DNA of 64,000 nt from Phycisphaerae bacterium. Its GTDB lineage: Bacteria > Planctomycetota > Phycisphaerae > Sedimentisphaerales > Anaerobacaceae. Each line of letters opens with the position of its first letter. Within the stretch, counting starts at the first letter, position 1. Where the stretch lies: positions 1 through 64,000 of the forward strand of contig JAAYBV010000063.1 of NCBI GenBank assembly GCA_012744475.1, read 5' to 3'. Position numbers and translations under genes: made by a program. Below the pieces are notes generated by a model, which worked only from the letters and a program-made list of their open reading frames with translations, made no database searches and was not told where the DNA came from. Positions 55,729-63,368 of this stretch are shown here, piece by piece.

Positions 55729-57009
55729 TCATATGCTCCAGGGACTTCGCATCGCCCGCTGGAGCATCGAATCGGCCTGCCGGTCGTTGACGAATCTCTC
55801 GGCCGCCGGGTCCCACTGGAAAGGCCTTTCGAGCCAGTAGGCGATGTTGCCCAGGTGACAGACGCTGATCGAGCGGTAGCCGACGTCGGCATCGCAGGCC
55901 GGACGGTTCCGCGTCCGTACGCAGTCGAGGAAGTTGTCCGGGTGGTTCTTGCTCTCGTAGAGGTGCACGTCGTTGGCTTTCAGCGTCTGCCGGCGTAGCG
56001 AGTCAGGCTCGGTGATCAGTTGCTCGCGCGTCACCTCGATCATGCCCTCGGTCCCCTCGAACCGCACGCCCGGCGTCGGCTGGCTGATGCCCTCGCGCGT
56101 CATCACCGTGCCGTTGGCGTAGCGATAGGTCAGGACCTTGAACTCGTTGCCGTCGGCCGGAATGATCTCGACCGGTCCTGACTCATCCATCCCCATCGCC
56201 CACTGCGCGATGTCGAACATGTGCTGGCCCCAGTTGGTCATCTCGCCGCCGGAGAAGTCCTTCCACCGCATCCAGCCCAGGATGTCGGGATGGAACGGAT
56301 GCCACGGCGCCTGGCCCAGCCACCGGTCGTAGTCCAGCCAGTCCGGCGGCGAGCCCTGTGCGGCTAGGTGACACTCTTCGGGGGGGCCGCCCACGTTGAC
56401 CTTGATGTGCTTGACGTGGCCGATGTAACCGCTGCGGACCAGTTCGCACGCAAAACGGAATTCGTACCAGCTTCGCTGCTGCGTGCCGCTCTGGAAGATG
56501 CGTCCGTACCGCTTCATCGTGCGGCCCAGCTCGCGAGCCTCGTAGACCGTCAACGAAATCGGCTTCTCGCAGTAGATGTCCTTGCCGGCCTTGGCGGCGG
56601 CGATGGAAATCGGCGTGTGCCAGCGGTCGCCGGCGGCACAGAGGATGATGTCGATGTCCTCGCGGGCCAGCAGGTCCTCGAAGTTGTGGTATGCGACGCA
56701 GTCGTTGTTGCCGTAGTAGGTGTCGATGATGCTCTTGGCGTTGTGGAGATTGTTGCGATTGACGTCACAGGCCGCGACGACCTGCACGCCGGGTTTGCTG
56801 AGGAATCCGCCGCCCTGGACCCAGATGCCGCCACCGATGTGACGCGTGCCCTGCCCGCCGCAGCCGATAGCTCCCATCACCAGCCGCTCACTGGCCGGCG
56901 CCCGACCGCCGGCCCCAAGAGCCGACGACGTGATGACATAGGGAACCGCAACAGCCGACGCCGTAGCTCGTAGAAAGGTCCTGCGTGTGATGCCTTTTTG
57001 ATATGCCAT
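55729..57009 (-). CDS. Tat-exported Gfo/Idh/MocA-family oxidoreductase
   Basis: A 426-residue protein. GGGAGG precedes ATG 57009, and ITRRTFLRATASAVAVPY is a twin-arginine signal. The Rossmann motif is AIGCGGQGTRHIGG, the EKP motif is DIYCEKPISLT and the substrate domain follows (WDPAAERFVNDRQA near the end). Exported Gfo/Idh proteins are a hallmark of Planctomycetes; several act as glycoside-cleaving oxidoreductases working by oxidation at C3, a mechanism related to GH109/GH4. First gene of the three-gene operon with the FG-GAP and GH4 genes. Confidence 0.93.
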   Translation of the reverse strand: MAYQKGITRRTFLRATASAVAVPYVITSSALGAGGRAPASERLVMGAIGCGGQGTRHIGGGIWVQGGGFLSKPGVQVVAACDVNRNNLHNAKSIIDTYYGNNDCVAYHNFEDLLAREDIDIILCAAGDRWHTPISIAAAKAGKDIYCEKPISLTVYEARELGRTMKRYGRIFQSGTQQRSWYEFRFACELVRSGYIGHVKHIKVNVGGPPEECHLAAQGSPPDWLDYDRWLGQAPWHPFHPDILGWMRWKDFSGGEMTNWGQHMFDIAQWAMGMDESGPVEIIPADGNEFKVLTYRYANGTVMTREGISQPTPGVRFEGTEGMIEVTREQLITEPDSLRRQTLKANDVHLYESKNHPDNFLDCVRTRNRPACDADVGYRSISVCHLGNIAYWLERPFQWDPAAERFVNDRQADSMLQRAMRSPWSI

Positions 57010-57213
57010 GCAACCTCCCATCCTTTTCATACGGTGCCGGACGGATATTCCCTGCCATCTTACTGGCAGCCGTCGCACGACGCAATAGCCTGATCGACCC
57101 CACTCCCCTGCCGAGGGGCAACCGAAAAGACGCGACTTGACAGCGATTCAGTGGTACAATGGCTGGTCAGTTGAGCTGTGACGATGGACCGCACGTTTTG
57201 GGAGGTTGAGTCG

Positions 57214-59697
57214 ATGGCATCGCATGCCCCACACCGCTGCCGCTTTGATAGTCGTAAAGACCGCAGATATTGTCCCAGGAGGGGCAGGCCGATCGAGCCC
57301 CATGCCCCACGTCCGTGGATGCTCTGGCTGCTACCGATCACCGGGCTGCTGGCGCTGGCCTGGTTCCTCGTCCGCGTGGTGCCCAAGCCCTCGCGAGCGA
57401 TGTATCCCTGCCAGCGGGTGGCGATGCCACTGGCGTCCGGCTTCGTCGCTTGGCTGCTCGGCATTGCGGCCTCCGTAGCAGCCCTGCGCAAGGCCAGGTC
57501 GAGTCTGCACGGCAGGCGATACACCTTGGCGCTGGCCGCCATAGGCATCAGCGTCGCGGCGATCTGGGTGACACTGAGCATCACCGCCGAGAGAACCCTG
57601 CTGGCCGAGCCCCAGCCGGCCAATGAGCCCATCGGCGTCGCCCGAGGGATTCACCCCGGGCGGGTCGTCTGGGTGCACGATCCCGACGCCACCGACTGGA
57701 AAGGACCGGGCGATGGTCATCTCTGGCAACCCGAGCACACGAATCAGGCGGCCGTCGACGAAATGATGTCCCAGGCCCTTCGCAATCTGACGGGTGAGAC
57801 CTCCGACAAGGCGGCGTGGGACGCGCTGTTCCGTTATCACAACGAGACCCGGGGCAAGGGCGATGTCGGTTACCAGCCGGGCCAGAGGATCACGGTCAAA
57901 GTCAACTTCGTCGGCTTCATCCGCACCACCGACGCTGTGAATCCCCAGACCTACGCGCTGCGAAGCTGGGTGGACTACATGAACACGTCGCCCCAGATGA
58001 TCGCCTCGCTGCTGCGGCAACTGACGGAAACCGTCGGCGTCAGGCAATCGGACATCGCGGTCGGTGACACCCTCGCCTACTTCGCCAAAGAGTACTACGA
58101 TATGCTGCACAGGCAGTTCCCGCTTGTCACGTACCTTGACTGTCACGGCGGTCCCGGCCGGACGAAGACCGGGCCGTCTTCGGTCCCTCTGCATTGGAGC
58201 TGCAATCCCGAAGGCTGCGCACAGGACTATGTGCCGCAGGCGTACGCCGAGGCCGACTACCTCATCAATCTGGCCAATCTCAAGGCCCACCCCAGCGCCG
58301 GCGTCACGCTCTGCGCCAAGAACCACTATGGCTCGCTGATCCGCCTGCCTTACGAAAAGGCCTACTACGACATGCACACGAGCTTCGACCGGGCCACCGG
58401 CCGTTACCGGAACCTCGTGGACCTGATGAGGCACAGCGAACTCGGCGGCAAGACCGTTCTCTATCTCATCGACGGCCTCTACGGCGGCATCCACTACGTC
58501 GAGCAGGTGCCGCGACGCTTCCAGTCGGCGCCGTTCAACAACGACTGGACCAGTAGCCTGTTCGCCAGCCAGGACCCCGTCGCCATCGACTCCGTGGGCC
58601 TCGATTTCCTTCAGGCGGAGGCCAACGCCCAGAAGTACTCCTGCATGCCGGGCACCGACGACTACCTGCATGAGGCGGCGCTAATCGACAGCCCGCCTTC
58701 CGGCACGTTCTACGATCCCGACCACGCCGGCAACGTCGTGCGGCCGGCCAGCCTGGGCGTCCACGAGCATTGGAACGACGCGCGAGAGAAGAAGTACTCA
58801 CGCAACCTGGGCCGGCCCGATGGGATCGAACTGGTCGCCGTCATGAAAGACAGCAACAAGGCAAAGGCCAGCGATGTCACCGCCCCCGGCGCCAAGGTCA
58901 AATTGCTGGCCGACGGCTTCCAGTTCACCGAAGGCCCCGCTCCCGACCGCAAGGGCAACGTCTTCTTCACCGACCAGCCCAACGACCGCATCCTCAAGTG
59001 GTCCGTCGACGGCAAGCTGACGGACTTCATGAAGCCCTGCGGCCGGTCCAACGGCCTGTTCTTCGACAAAGACGGCAACCTCTGGGCCTGCGCCGACATG
59101 GACAACGAGCTGTGGATGATCGATCCACAGGGCAAGGTCACCATCTTTGTCCGCGATTTCGACGACAAGCTGCTCAACGGGCCCAATGACCTGTGGATCG
59201 ACCCCCAAGGCGGCATCTACTTCACCGACCCGCTCTATAGGCGGCCCTATTGGAAGCGCGACCCCGCCATGCAGCAGGACGGCCAGCATGTCTACTACGT
59301 CACGCCGGACCGCAAGAGCATCGTCCGCGTCGCCAGCGACCTCGTGCAGCCCAACGGCATCATCGGCACCCCCGACGGCAAGCTGCTCTACGTCGCCGAC
59401 ATCGGAGACCGCAAGACGTACCGATACGCGATCAACGCCGATGGCTCGCTCGCGGACAAGAAGCTCTTCTGCTCGATGGGCTCCGACGGCATGACGATCG
59501 ACACCGAGGGCAACATCTACCTGACCGGACGAGGCGTCACGGTGTTCAATCCCGACGGCGAGAAGGTCGAGCAGATCGACGTCAACAAGGGTTGGACCGC
59601 CAACGTCTGCTTCGGCGGCCCGGACCGGCGGACCCTTTTCATCACCGCCTCGGATTCACTGTTTTGCATCGAGATGCGCGCCACAGGCGCCTATTGA
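57214..59697 (+). CDS. membrane-anchored DUF362 plus SMP-30/gluconolactonase fusion
   Basis: An 827-residue protein. ATG 57214 has GGGAGG eight bases upstream. The N-terminus holds a Cys/His/Arg-rich segment (HAPHRCRFDSRKDRRYCPRR) and three hydrophobic helices (to about 130). A DUF362 domain follows (about 145-560: ITVKVNFVGF, DYLINLANLKAHPSAGVTLC, LFASQDPVAIDSVGLDFL). The C-terminal 270 residues are an SMP-30/gluconolactonase propeller (FQFTEGPAPDRKGNVFFTD, LNGPNDLWIDPQGGIYFTD, LVQPNGIIGTPDGKLLYVAD). That last domain is paralogous to the SMP-30 protein at 62448-63368. I have not seen this fusion described. Confidence 0.85.
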   Translation: MASHAPHRCRFDSRKDRRYCPRRGRPIEPHAPRPWMLWLLPITGLLALAWFLVRVVPKPSRAMYPCQRVAMPLASGFVAWLLGIAASVAALRKARSSLHGRRYTLALAAIGISVAAIWVTLSITAERTLLAEPQPANEPIGVARGIHPGRVVWVHDPDATDWKGPGDGHLWQPEHTNQAAVDEMMSQALRNLTGETSDKAAWDALFRYHNETRGKGDVGYQPGQRITVKVNFVGFIRTTDAVNPQTYALRSWVDYMNTSPQMIASLLRQLTETVGVRQSDIAVGDTLAYFAKEYYDMLHRQFPLVTYLDCHGGPGRTKTGPSSVPLHWSCNPEGCAQDYVPQAYAEADYLINLANLKAHPSAGVTLCAKNHYGSLIRLPYEKAYYDMHTSFDRATGRYRNLVDLMRHSELGGKTVLYLIDGLYGGIHYVEQVPRRFQSAPFNNDWTSSLFASQDPVAIDSVGLDFLQAEANAQKYSCMPGTDDYLHEAALIDSPPSGTFYDPDHAGNVVRPASLGVHEHWNDAREKKYSRNLGRPDGIELVAVMKDSNKAKASDVTAPGAKVKLLADGFQFTEGPAPDRKGNVFFTDQPNDRILKWSVDGKLTDFMKPCGRSNGLFFDKDGNLWACADMDNELWMIDPQGKVTIFVRDFDDKLLNGPNDLWIDPQGGIYFTDPLYRRPYWKRDPAMQQDGQHVYYVTPDRKSIVRVASDLVQPNGIIGTPDGKLLYVADIGDRKTYRYAINADGSLADKKLFCSMGSDGMTIDTEGNIYLTGRGVTVFNPDGEKVEQIDVNKGWTANVCFGGPDRRTLFITASDSLFCIEMRATGAY

Positions 59698-59727
59698 CAA
59701 CGGAACGGATGGGGAGATTGCAGCACC

Positions 59728-60741
59728 ATGAGAACACGAACGATCATAGCATTTGTGGCCCTGTTCAGTAGTATCGCCTCGGGGGCCGTAGCGCCCTTCG
59801 CCACCGAAGTCGTCGAAGTCAAGAAAATCTGGGACGACGCCGCCCACAACGCCTTTACGGATTTGGTCTGGTTCGGCGAGCAGTTCTATTGCGCCTTTCG
59901 CGAAGGACGGGGCCACGTCTCCGCTGACGGCCGGATTCGCGTGTTGCGTTCGGCCGATGCGGACGCCTGGACTTCGGCGGCGCTGATCTCGTTCCAGGGC
60001 TATGACTTCCGCGATGCGCACCTGTCGATCACGCCGGATGGCCGGCTCATGCTGATCGGCGGCGCAGCGCCGCGAAAGCAGGACGGCGAATCCGCGCCCA
60101 CGGGCAGCTTCGTGTCGTTCTCGCAGGACGGCACGACCTGGACCGAGCCGGTGATCGTCAGCCAGCCGGGGCGCTGGCTGTGGCGCGTCACCTGGCACGA
60201 GGGCAAGGCTTATGGCGTGTCGTATACCGCCGGCGGCAATGGCGGCCAGTACCTGTCGCTGCTGACCAGCACCGACGGGGTCAAGTACGAGCCGCTCGTC
60301 GAGAGGCTGTTCGACAAGGGCTATGCGAACGAGACGACGCTGCGATTCGCCCCCGACGGCACGTGCTACGCGCTGGTCCGCCGCGACAACTCGGGCGACG
60401 CTCCCAGCAGCACGATGCTCGGAATCGCCTGCCCCGACTACACGCAGTGGAAGTGGAACGACCTCGGGACCGAGTTCAACGCCTTCGGCGGGCCCGACCT
60501 GCTCCGGCTGCCCTCCGGCCTCTGGATCGCCGCCGGACGCATGCACCAGGGCGGCGCCCACACCGCCTTGACTGTCCTCGACGTCGAGAACAAGACGATG
60601 GCCCGCCTGCTCGACCTGCCCAGCGGCGGCGACACCAGCTATCCCGGTCTGCTCTGGCGAAACGACCTGCTCTACGTCAGCTACTACTCCAGCCACCAGG
60701 GAAAAACCAGCATCTACCTCGCCAAAGTCCGATTCCCATAG
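59728..60741 (+). CDS. secreted sialidase-fold (BNR-type) protein
   Basis: A 337-residue exported protein with signal peptide MRTRTIIAFVALFSSIASGA. Repeated SxDGxxWT-type Asp-box-like turns (SADADAWTSA, SQDGTTWTEP, STDGVKYEP) and the WRVTWHEGKAYGV/FAPDGTCYAL strands give a six-bladed sialidase-like propeller. Classical sialidase arginine triads are not evident, so it may be a different exo-hydrolase or a sugar-binding propeller. It follows the DUF362/SMP-30 fusion by 30 bases on the same strand and is likely co-transcribed. Confidence 0.8.
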   Translation: MRTRTIIAFVALFSSIASGAVAPFATEVVEVKKIWDDAAHNAFTDLVWFGEQFYCAFREGRGHVSADGRIRVLRSADADAWTSAALISFQGYDFRDAHLSITPDGRLMLIGGAAPRKQDGESAPTGSFVSFSQDGTTWTEPVIVSQPGRWLWRVTWHEGKAYGVSYTAGGNGGQYLSLLTSTDGVKYEPLVERLFDKGYANETTLRFAPDGTCYALVRRDNSGDAPSSTMLGIACPDYTQWKWNDLGTEFNAFGGPDLLRLPSGLWIAAGRMHQGGAHTALTVLDVENKTMARLLDLPSGGDTSYPGLLWRNDLLYVSYYSSHQGKTSIYLAKVRFP

Positions 60742-60793
60742 ACTCCGACCTGCGCGCAGAGATCCGCAGCTAATTCGCAACCTTCGAAGAGAA

Positions 60794-61150
60794 TCACACC
60801 GAGATCACGCCGCGTTTCTCATAGATGCTTCGGTCGCCGCGTTCGTAGACACTCCACAGATCGTCCTTGGGACCCGTGGAGAGATAGATTCTCTTGTGGA
60901 CGCTGCATATGTAGCGAACACGGTCTTGCGTCAGATTGTTCCAACTCGCAATCGCTCTGGTCGAACGATATTCCTTCCCGGGCTCATTGGCCGTGTTCTT
61001 CACAAGCCACGTGTAGATACGATGCTTGTGGATTTCCTCAAGCATGCGCGAGTGGATGCAGCTCACCAGAGACACAGTGAGACCTGCAATTGCCCCACCA
61101 GCTCCTCCGATCACGACCCCGTTCCAGATTTCTTTCGCTGACATGTCCAT
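60794..61150 (-). CDS. hypothetical protein, N-terminal membrane helix
   Basis: A 118-residue protein. Residues 10-32 (VVIGGAGGAIAGLTVSLVSC) form one membrane helix. The C-terminal part (TRAIASWNNLTQDRVRYICS, IYLSTGPKDDLWSVYER) resembles a small winged-helix-like domain seen in many unannotated proteins. G+C content is lower than in its neighbours. The Shine-Dalgarno is weak. It is followed upstream on the same strand by another small hypothetical, 129 bases away. Confidence 0.6.
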   Translation of the reverse strand: MDMSAKEIWNGVVIGGAGGAIAGLTVSLVSCIHSRMLEEIHKHRIYTWLVKNTANEPGKEYRSTRAIASWNNLTQDRVRYICSVHKRIYLSTGPKDDLWSVYERGDRSIYEKRGVISV

Positions 61151-61279
61151 AGCGTTGTGTCCATTGTCTGTCTCTCTGGCTCTCGGACCGAGCCTGGCAT
61201 CTCAAGGATTGCGCAGAATCCCCAAGTGCGCACCTCTGTCCGGCGACTGCAGCCCCTCTGAAGATGTTCGGCAGTAGGG

Positions 61280-61582
61280 TTAGACAACCACCCAGCCACT
61301 TGATACATCTGGCCAGAGCAAAGGTGTTGCCCCGTCGCTGTAGCGTTCGAGTATCGCCGACTCCAAGTAACGCATAGGGTTCCCCTCAAGAAACCTATCG
61401 GCTTCCTCTTTGGTGGGGCACTGGTTCTTGCGGACCATCGCATGGTACGCGTGCGACCGTTTCGTTTGGGCCTCCTCCGCTACGAGCCAACAACCCCAGT
61501 AGTCGGCATCTCGCGGAACATCTGCGTTTTCGACTTTGATGTCGAAACACACACCATCTGCGTTCCTGTAATGGATCGCCAT
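61280..61582 (-). CDS. hypothetical 100-residue protein
   Basis: ATG 61582 is used because GGAGG lies nine bases upstream; a TTG at 61600 would bury that site. The protein is soluble, without signal peptide. It contains HAYHAMVRKNQCPTKEEAD and alternating hydrophobic strands (MAIHYRNADGVCFDIKVENA). I do not recognise a family. Codon usage is less GC-biased than average here, which hints at a recent acquisition together with the preceding small gene. Confidence 0.5.
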   Translation of the reverse strand: MAIHYRNADGVCFDIKVENADVPRDADYWGCWLVAEEAQTKRSHAYHAMVRKNQCPTKEEADRFLEGNPMRYLESAILERYSDGATPLLWPDVSSGWVVV

Positions 61583-61788
61583 GTCACTTTGCCTCCACAA
61601 ACCTCTCCCGACTTCATCGGCGAAATACGCGTTTCTGCGTACTCAGCCATTGCTGTTATCCAAGGTGTCTGTCGTAATCGCTATTTCTTCTATCGGCGGA
61701 TGCCGGACGGGGGATTAGCGATTTCCACAGTGGCGGACCCGGTTTGAGGGCGGAATCTACGGCCTCGAAGAAATGGCGGGGTTTTTGC
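61583..61788. other. intergenic region, no gene seen
   Basis: About 200 bases of lower G+C upstream of the small hypothetical gene. No credible frame, hairpin or promoter was found. Confidence 0.4.
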
Positions 61789-61816
61789 TTGACGGAGGCG
61801 GCAAATCGAGTATGAT
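61789..61816 (+). promoter_or_regulatory. predicted promoter reading into the repeat mosaic
   Basis: TTGACG (61789-61794), a 16-base spacer and TATGAT (61811-61816). Transcription would start near 61823 and run about 625 bases through the repeats before reaching the SMP-30 gene. Confidence 0.55.
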
Positions 61817-61840
61817 GTTCATAGAACTAATCTGAAACAG

Positions 61841-62435
61841 GGCCGGAGGCTGGAGGTTGCCATGGACGCATTTACGCTCCGACGCTTCTGCACGAGTCGC
61901 CCCGACGGGACCAGATACGAGCAACGAGATACGCGCTTTGGAGGCCGGAGGCCCCAGGCTGGAGGGTTCCATGAACGCATCTGCGCTCCGACGCTTTTAC
62001 GCATCTACGCGGGCCCCGCTCGCGCTGCGAGCGACGGGCAAAGCCTGCCCCGAGCGAAGCCGAGGGGAGGGACGAGCGACACGCCTGGCCCGCAGGGCAG
62101 GTGTGCGAAACAAAGCCAATTTCGGCGTTTTTGGGCTGAAAATGCGGGTCGCGGCGGGAAGGCAAAGCCAATCCTGCGGCCGCCGGCAGCCGGAAGTTGG
62201 AGCGTAGGTGCGTAGAAGCGTAGACGGGTGCGAGGGCAAGCCGAGTGTGCAAAACAAAGCCAATTTGCGAGGCGGGAGGCTAAAGGCCGGAGACTGGAGG
62301 CCGGAGGGTATCGTGGACGCATCTACGCGAGCGCCGCTCGCAAAACGAGATACGAGCGACGAGAAACGAGATACGTGCCTCGCCCGGCGAGCCTTGCTGG
62401 CGGGCGAGGCGAGAGGTAGACTCAATCAAAAACGA
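61841..62435 (+). repeat. mosaic of degenerate intergenic repeats
   Basis: Noncoding segment with several imperfect repeat families. Family 1: GGCCGGAGG...TGGAGG...ATGGACGCAT...CTCCGACGCTT at 61841-61892, again at 61943-62000, and a shorter relative at 62286-62340. Family 2: GTGTGCGAAACAAAGCCAAT at 62101-62120 and GTGTGCAAAACAAAGCCAAT at 62245-62264, with a third core near 62162. Family 3: AACGAGATACG-type units near 61912-61932 and 62345-62375. All plus-strand frames are Arg/Ala/Gly-rich chance translations. The tract sits between a promoter and the SMP-30 gene. Confidence 0.75.
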
Positions 62436-62447
62436 AAGGAGGCACCG

Positions 62448-63368
62448 ATGATGGCAAGGACACTGGCAATCGCGTTGGTGGTCGTCGCGGCGGGCGCGTG
62501 CGGCGCGCAGGACGTCGGCGTCGTCGCGCCGGGAGCAGAGGTGAAGAAGCTGGCGGGCGGCTTCCAGTTCACCGAAGGTCCGGCGGCGGACGCCAAGGGC
62601 GACGTCTACTTCACGGACATCCCGGACAACCGCATCCTCAAGTGGTCGGTCGAGGCCGGACAGCTCAGCACGTTCCGAGAGAACTCGAACGGCGCCAACG
62701 GCCTGTACTTCGACAAGGCGGGCAACCTGCTGGTGTGTGAAGGCAAAAGCGACGCCGGGCGTCTGGTGTCGATCGCGCCCGACGGGACGCTGACCGTGCT
62801 CGCCGACAAGTACGAGGGCAAGCCGTTCAACAGCCTCAACGACCTGTGGATCGATCCGAAGGGCGGCGTGTACTTCAGTGACCCGCGCTACGGCAACCGC
62901 GACAACCTGCCGCAGGACGGCGAGCACGTGTACTACCTGACGCCGGACCGCGTCAAGGTGATCCGCGTCATCAGTGACATGGTCCGGCCCAACGGCCTGA
63001 TCGGAACGCCCGACGGCAAGACGCTCTACGTCACCGATCACGGCGCGGACAAGACCTTCGCCTATGCCGTCAACGACGACGGCACGCTCACGGACAAGAA
63101 GCTCTTCGCACCCGAAGGCTCCGACGGCATGACCATCGACAGCCGGGGCAACGTCTACCTGACCAACCGCGTCGTCGCCATCTACGACCGCGACGGCAAG
63201 AGGATCGCCGAGATCAAGGTGCCCGAGGGCCCGTCCAATGTCACGTTCGGCGGCCCCGGCCGAAGGACGCTGTTCATCACCGCACGCACGTCGCTTTACA
63301 GCATCGAGATGGCAATGCGAGGGGCCCGGACGCCCGTGACGCCAACGAGGCGACTGCGACAGCGATAA
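62448..63368 (+). CDS. secreted SMP-30/gluconolactonase-family protein
   Basis: A 306-residue exported protein with signal peptide (MMARTLAIALVVVAAGACGA). GAAAGGAGG sits five bases before ATG 62448. The propeller blades are clear: FQFTEGPAADAKGDVYFTD, NSLNDLWIDPKGGVYFSD, MVRPNGLIGTPDGKTLYVTD and GSDGMTIDSRGNVYLTN. Acidic metal ligands at the blade tops fit lactonase activity on sugar lactones. It is highly similar over its length to the C-terminal domain of the DUF362 fusion at 57214-59697, so one derives from the other by duplication. Its last 92 bases overlap the opposite-strand gene. Confidence 0.93.
   Translation: MMARTLAIALVVVAAGACGAQDVGVVAPGAEVKKLAGGFQFTEGPAADAKGDVYFTDIPDNRILKWSVEAGQLSTFRENSNGANGLYFDKAGNLLVCEGKSDAGRLVSIAPDGTLTVLADKYEGKPFNSLNDLWIDPKGGVYFSDPRYGNRDNLPQDGEHVYYLTPDRVKVIRVISDMVRPNGLIGTPDGKTLYVTDHGADKTFAYAVNDDGTLTDKKLFAPEGSDGMTIDSRGNVYLTNRVVAIYDRDGKRIAEIKVPEGPSNVTFGGPGRRTLFITARTSLYSIEMAMRGARTPVTPTRRLRQR

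Noticed and set aside
57137-57159. TTGACA ... TACAAT as promoter of the DUF362 fusion
   Set aside because: The two boxes are only 12 bases apart, too close for a sigma-70 promoter.
61857-62215. Two overlapping ~116-residue plus-strand frames in the repeat mosaic
   Set aside because: Arg/Ala/Gly-rich chance translations of the repeats, without ribosome binding sites.
61841-62435. CRISPR-like array
   Set aside because: The repeats are degenerate, of different families and irregularly spaced; there are no cas genes.
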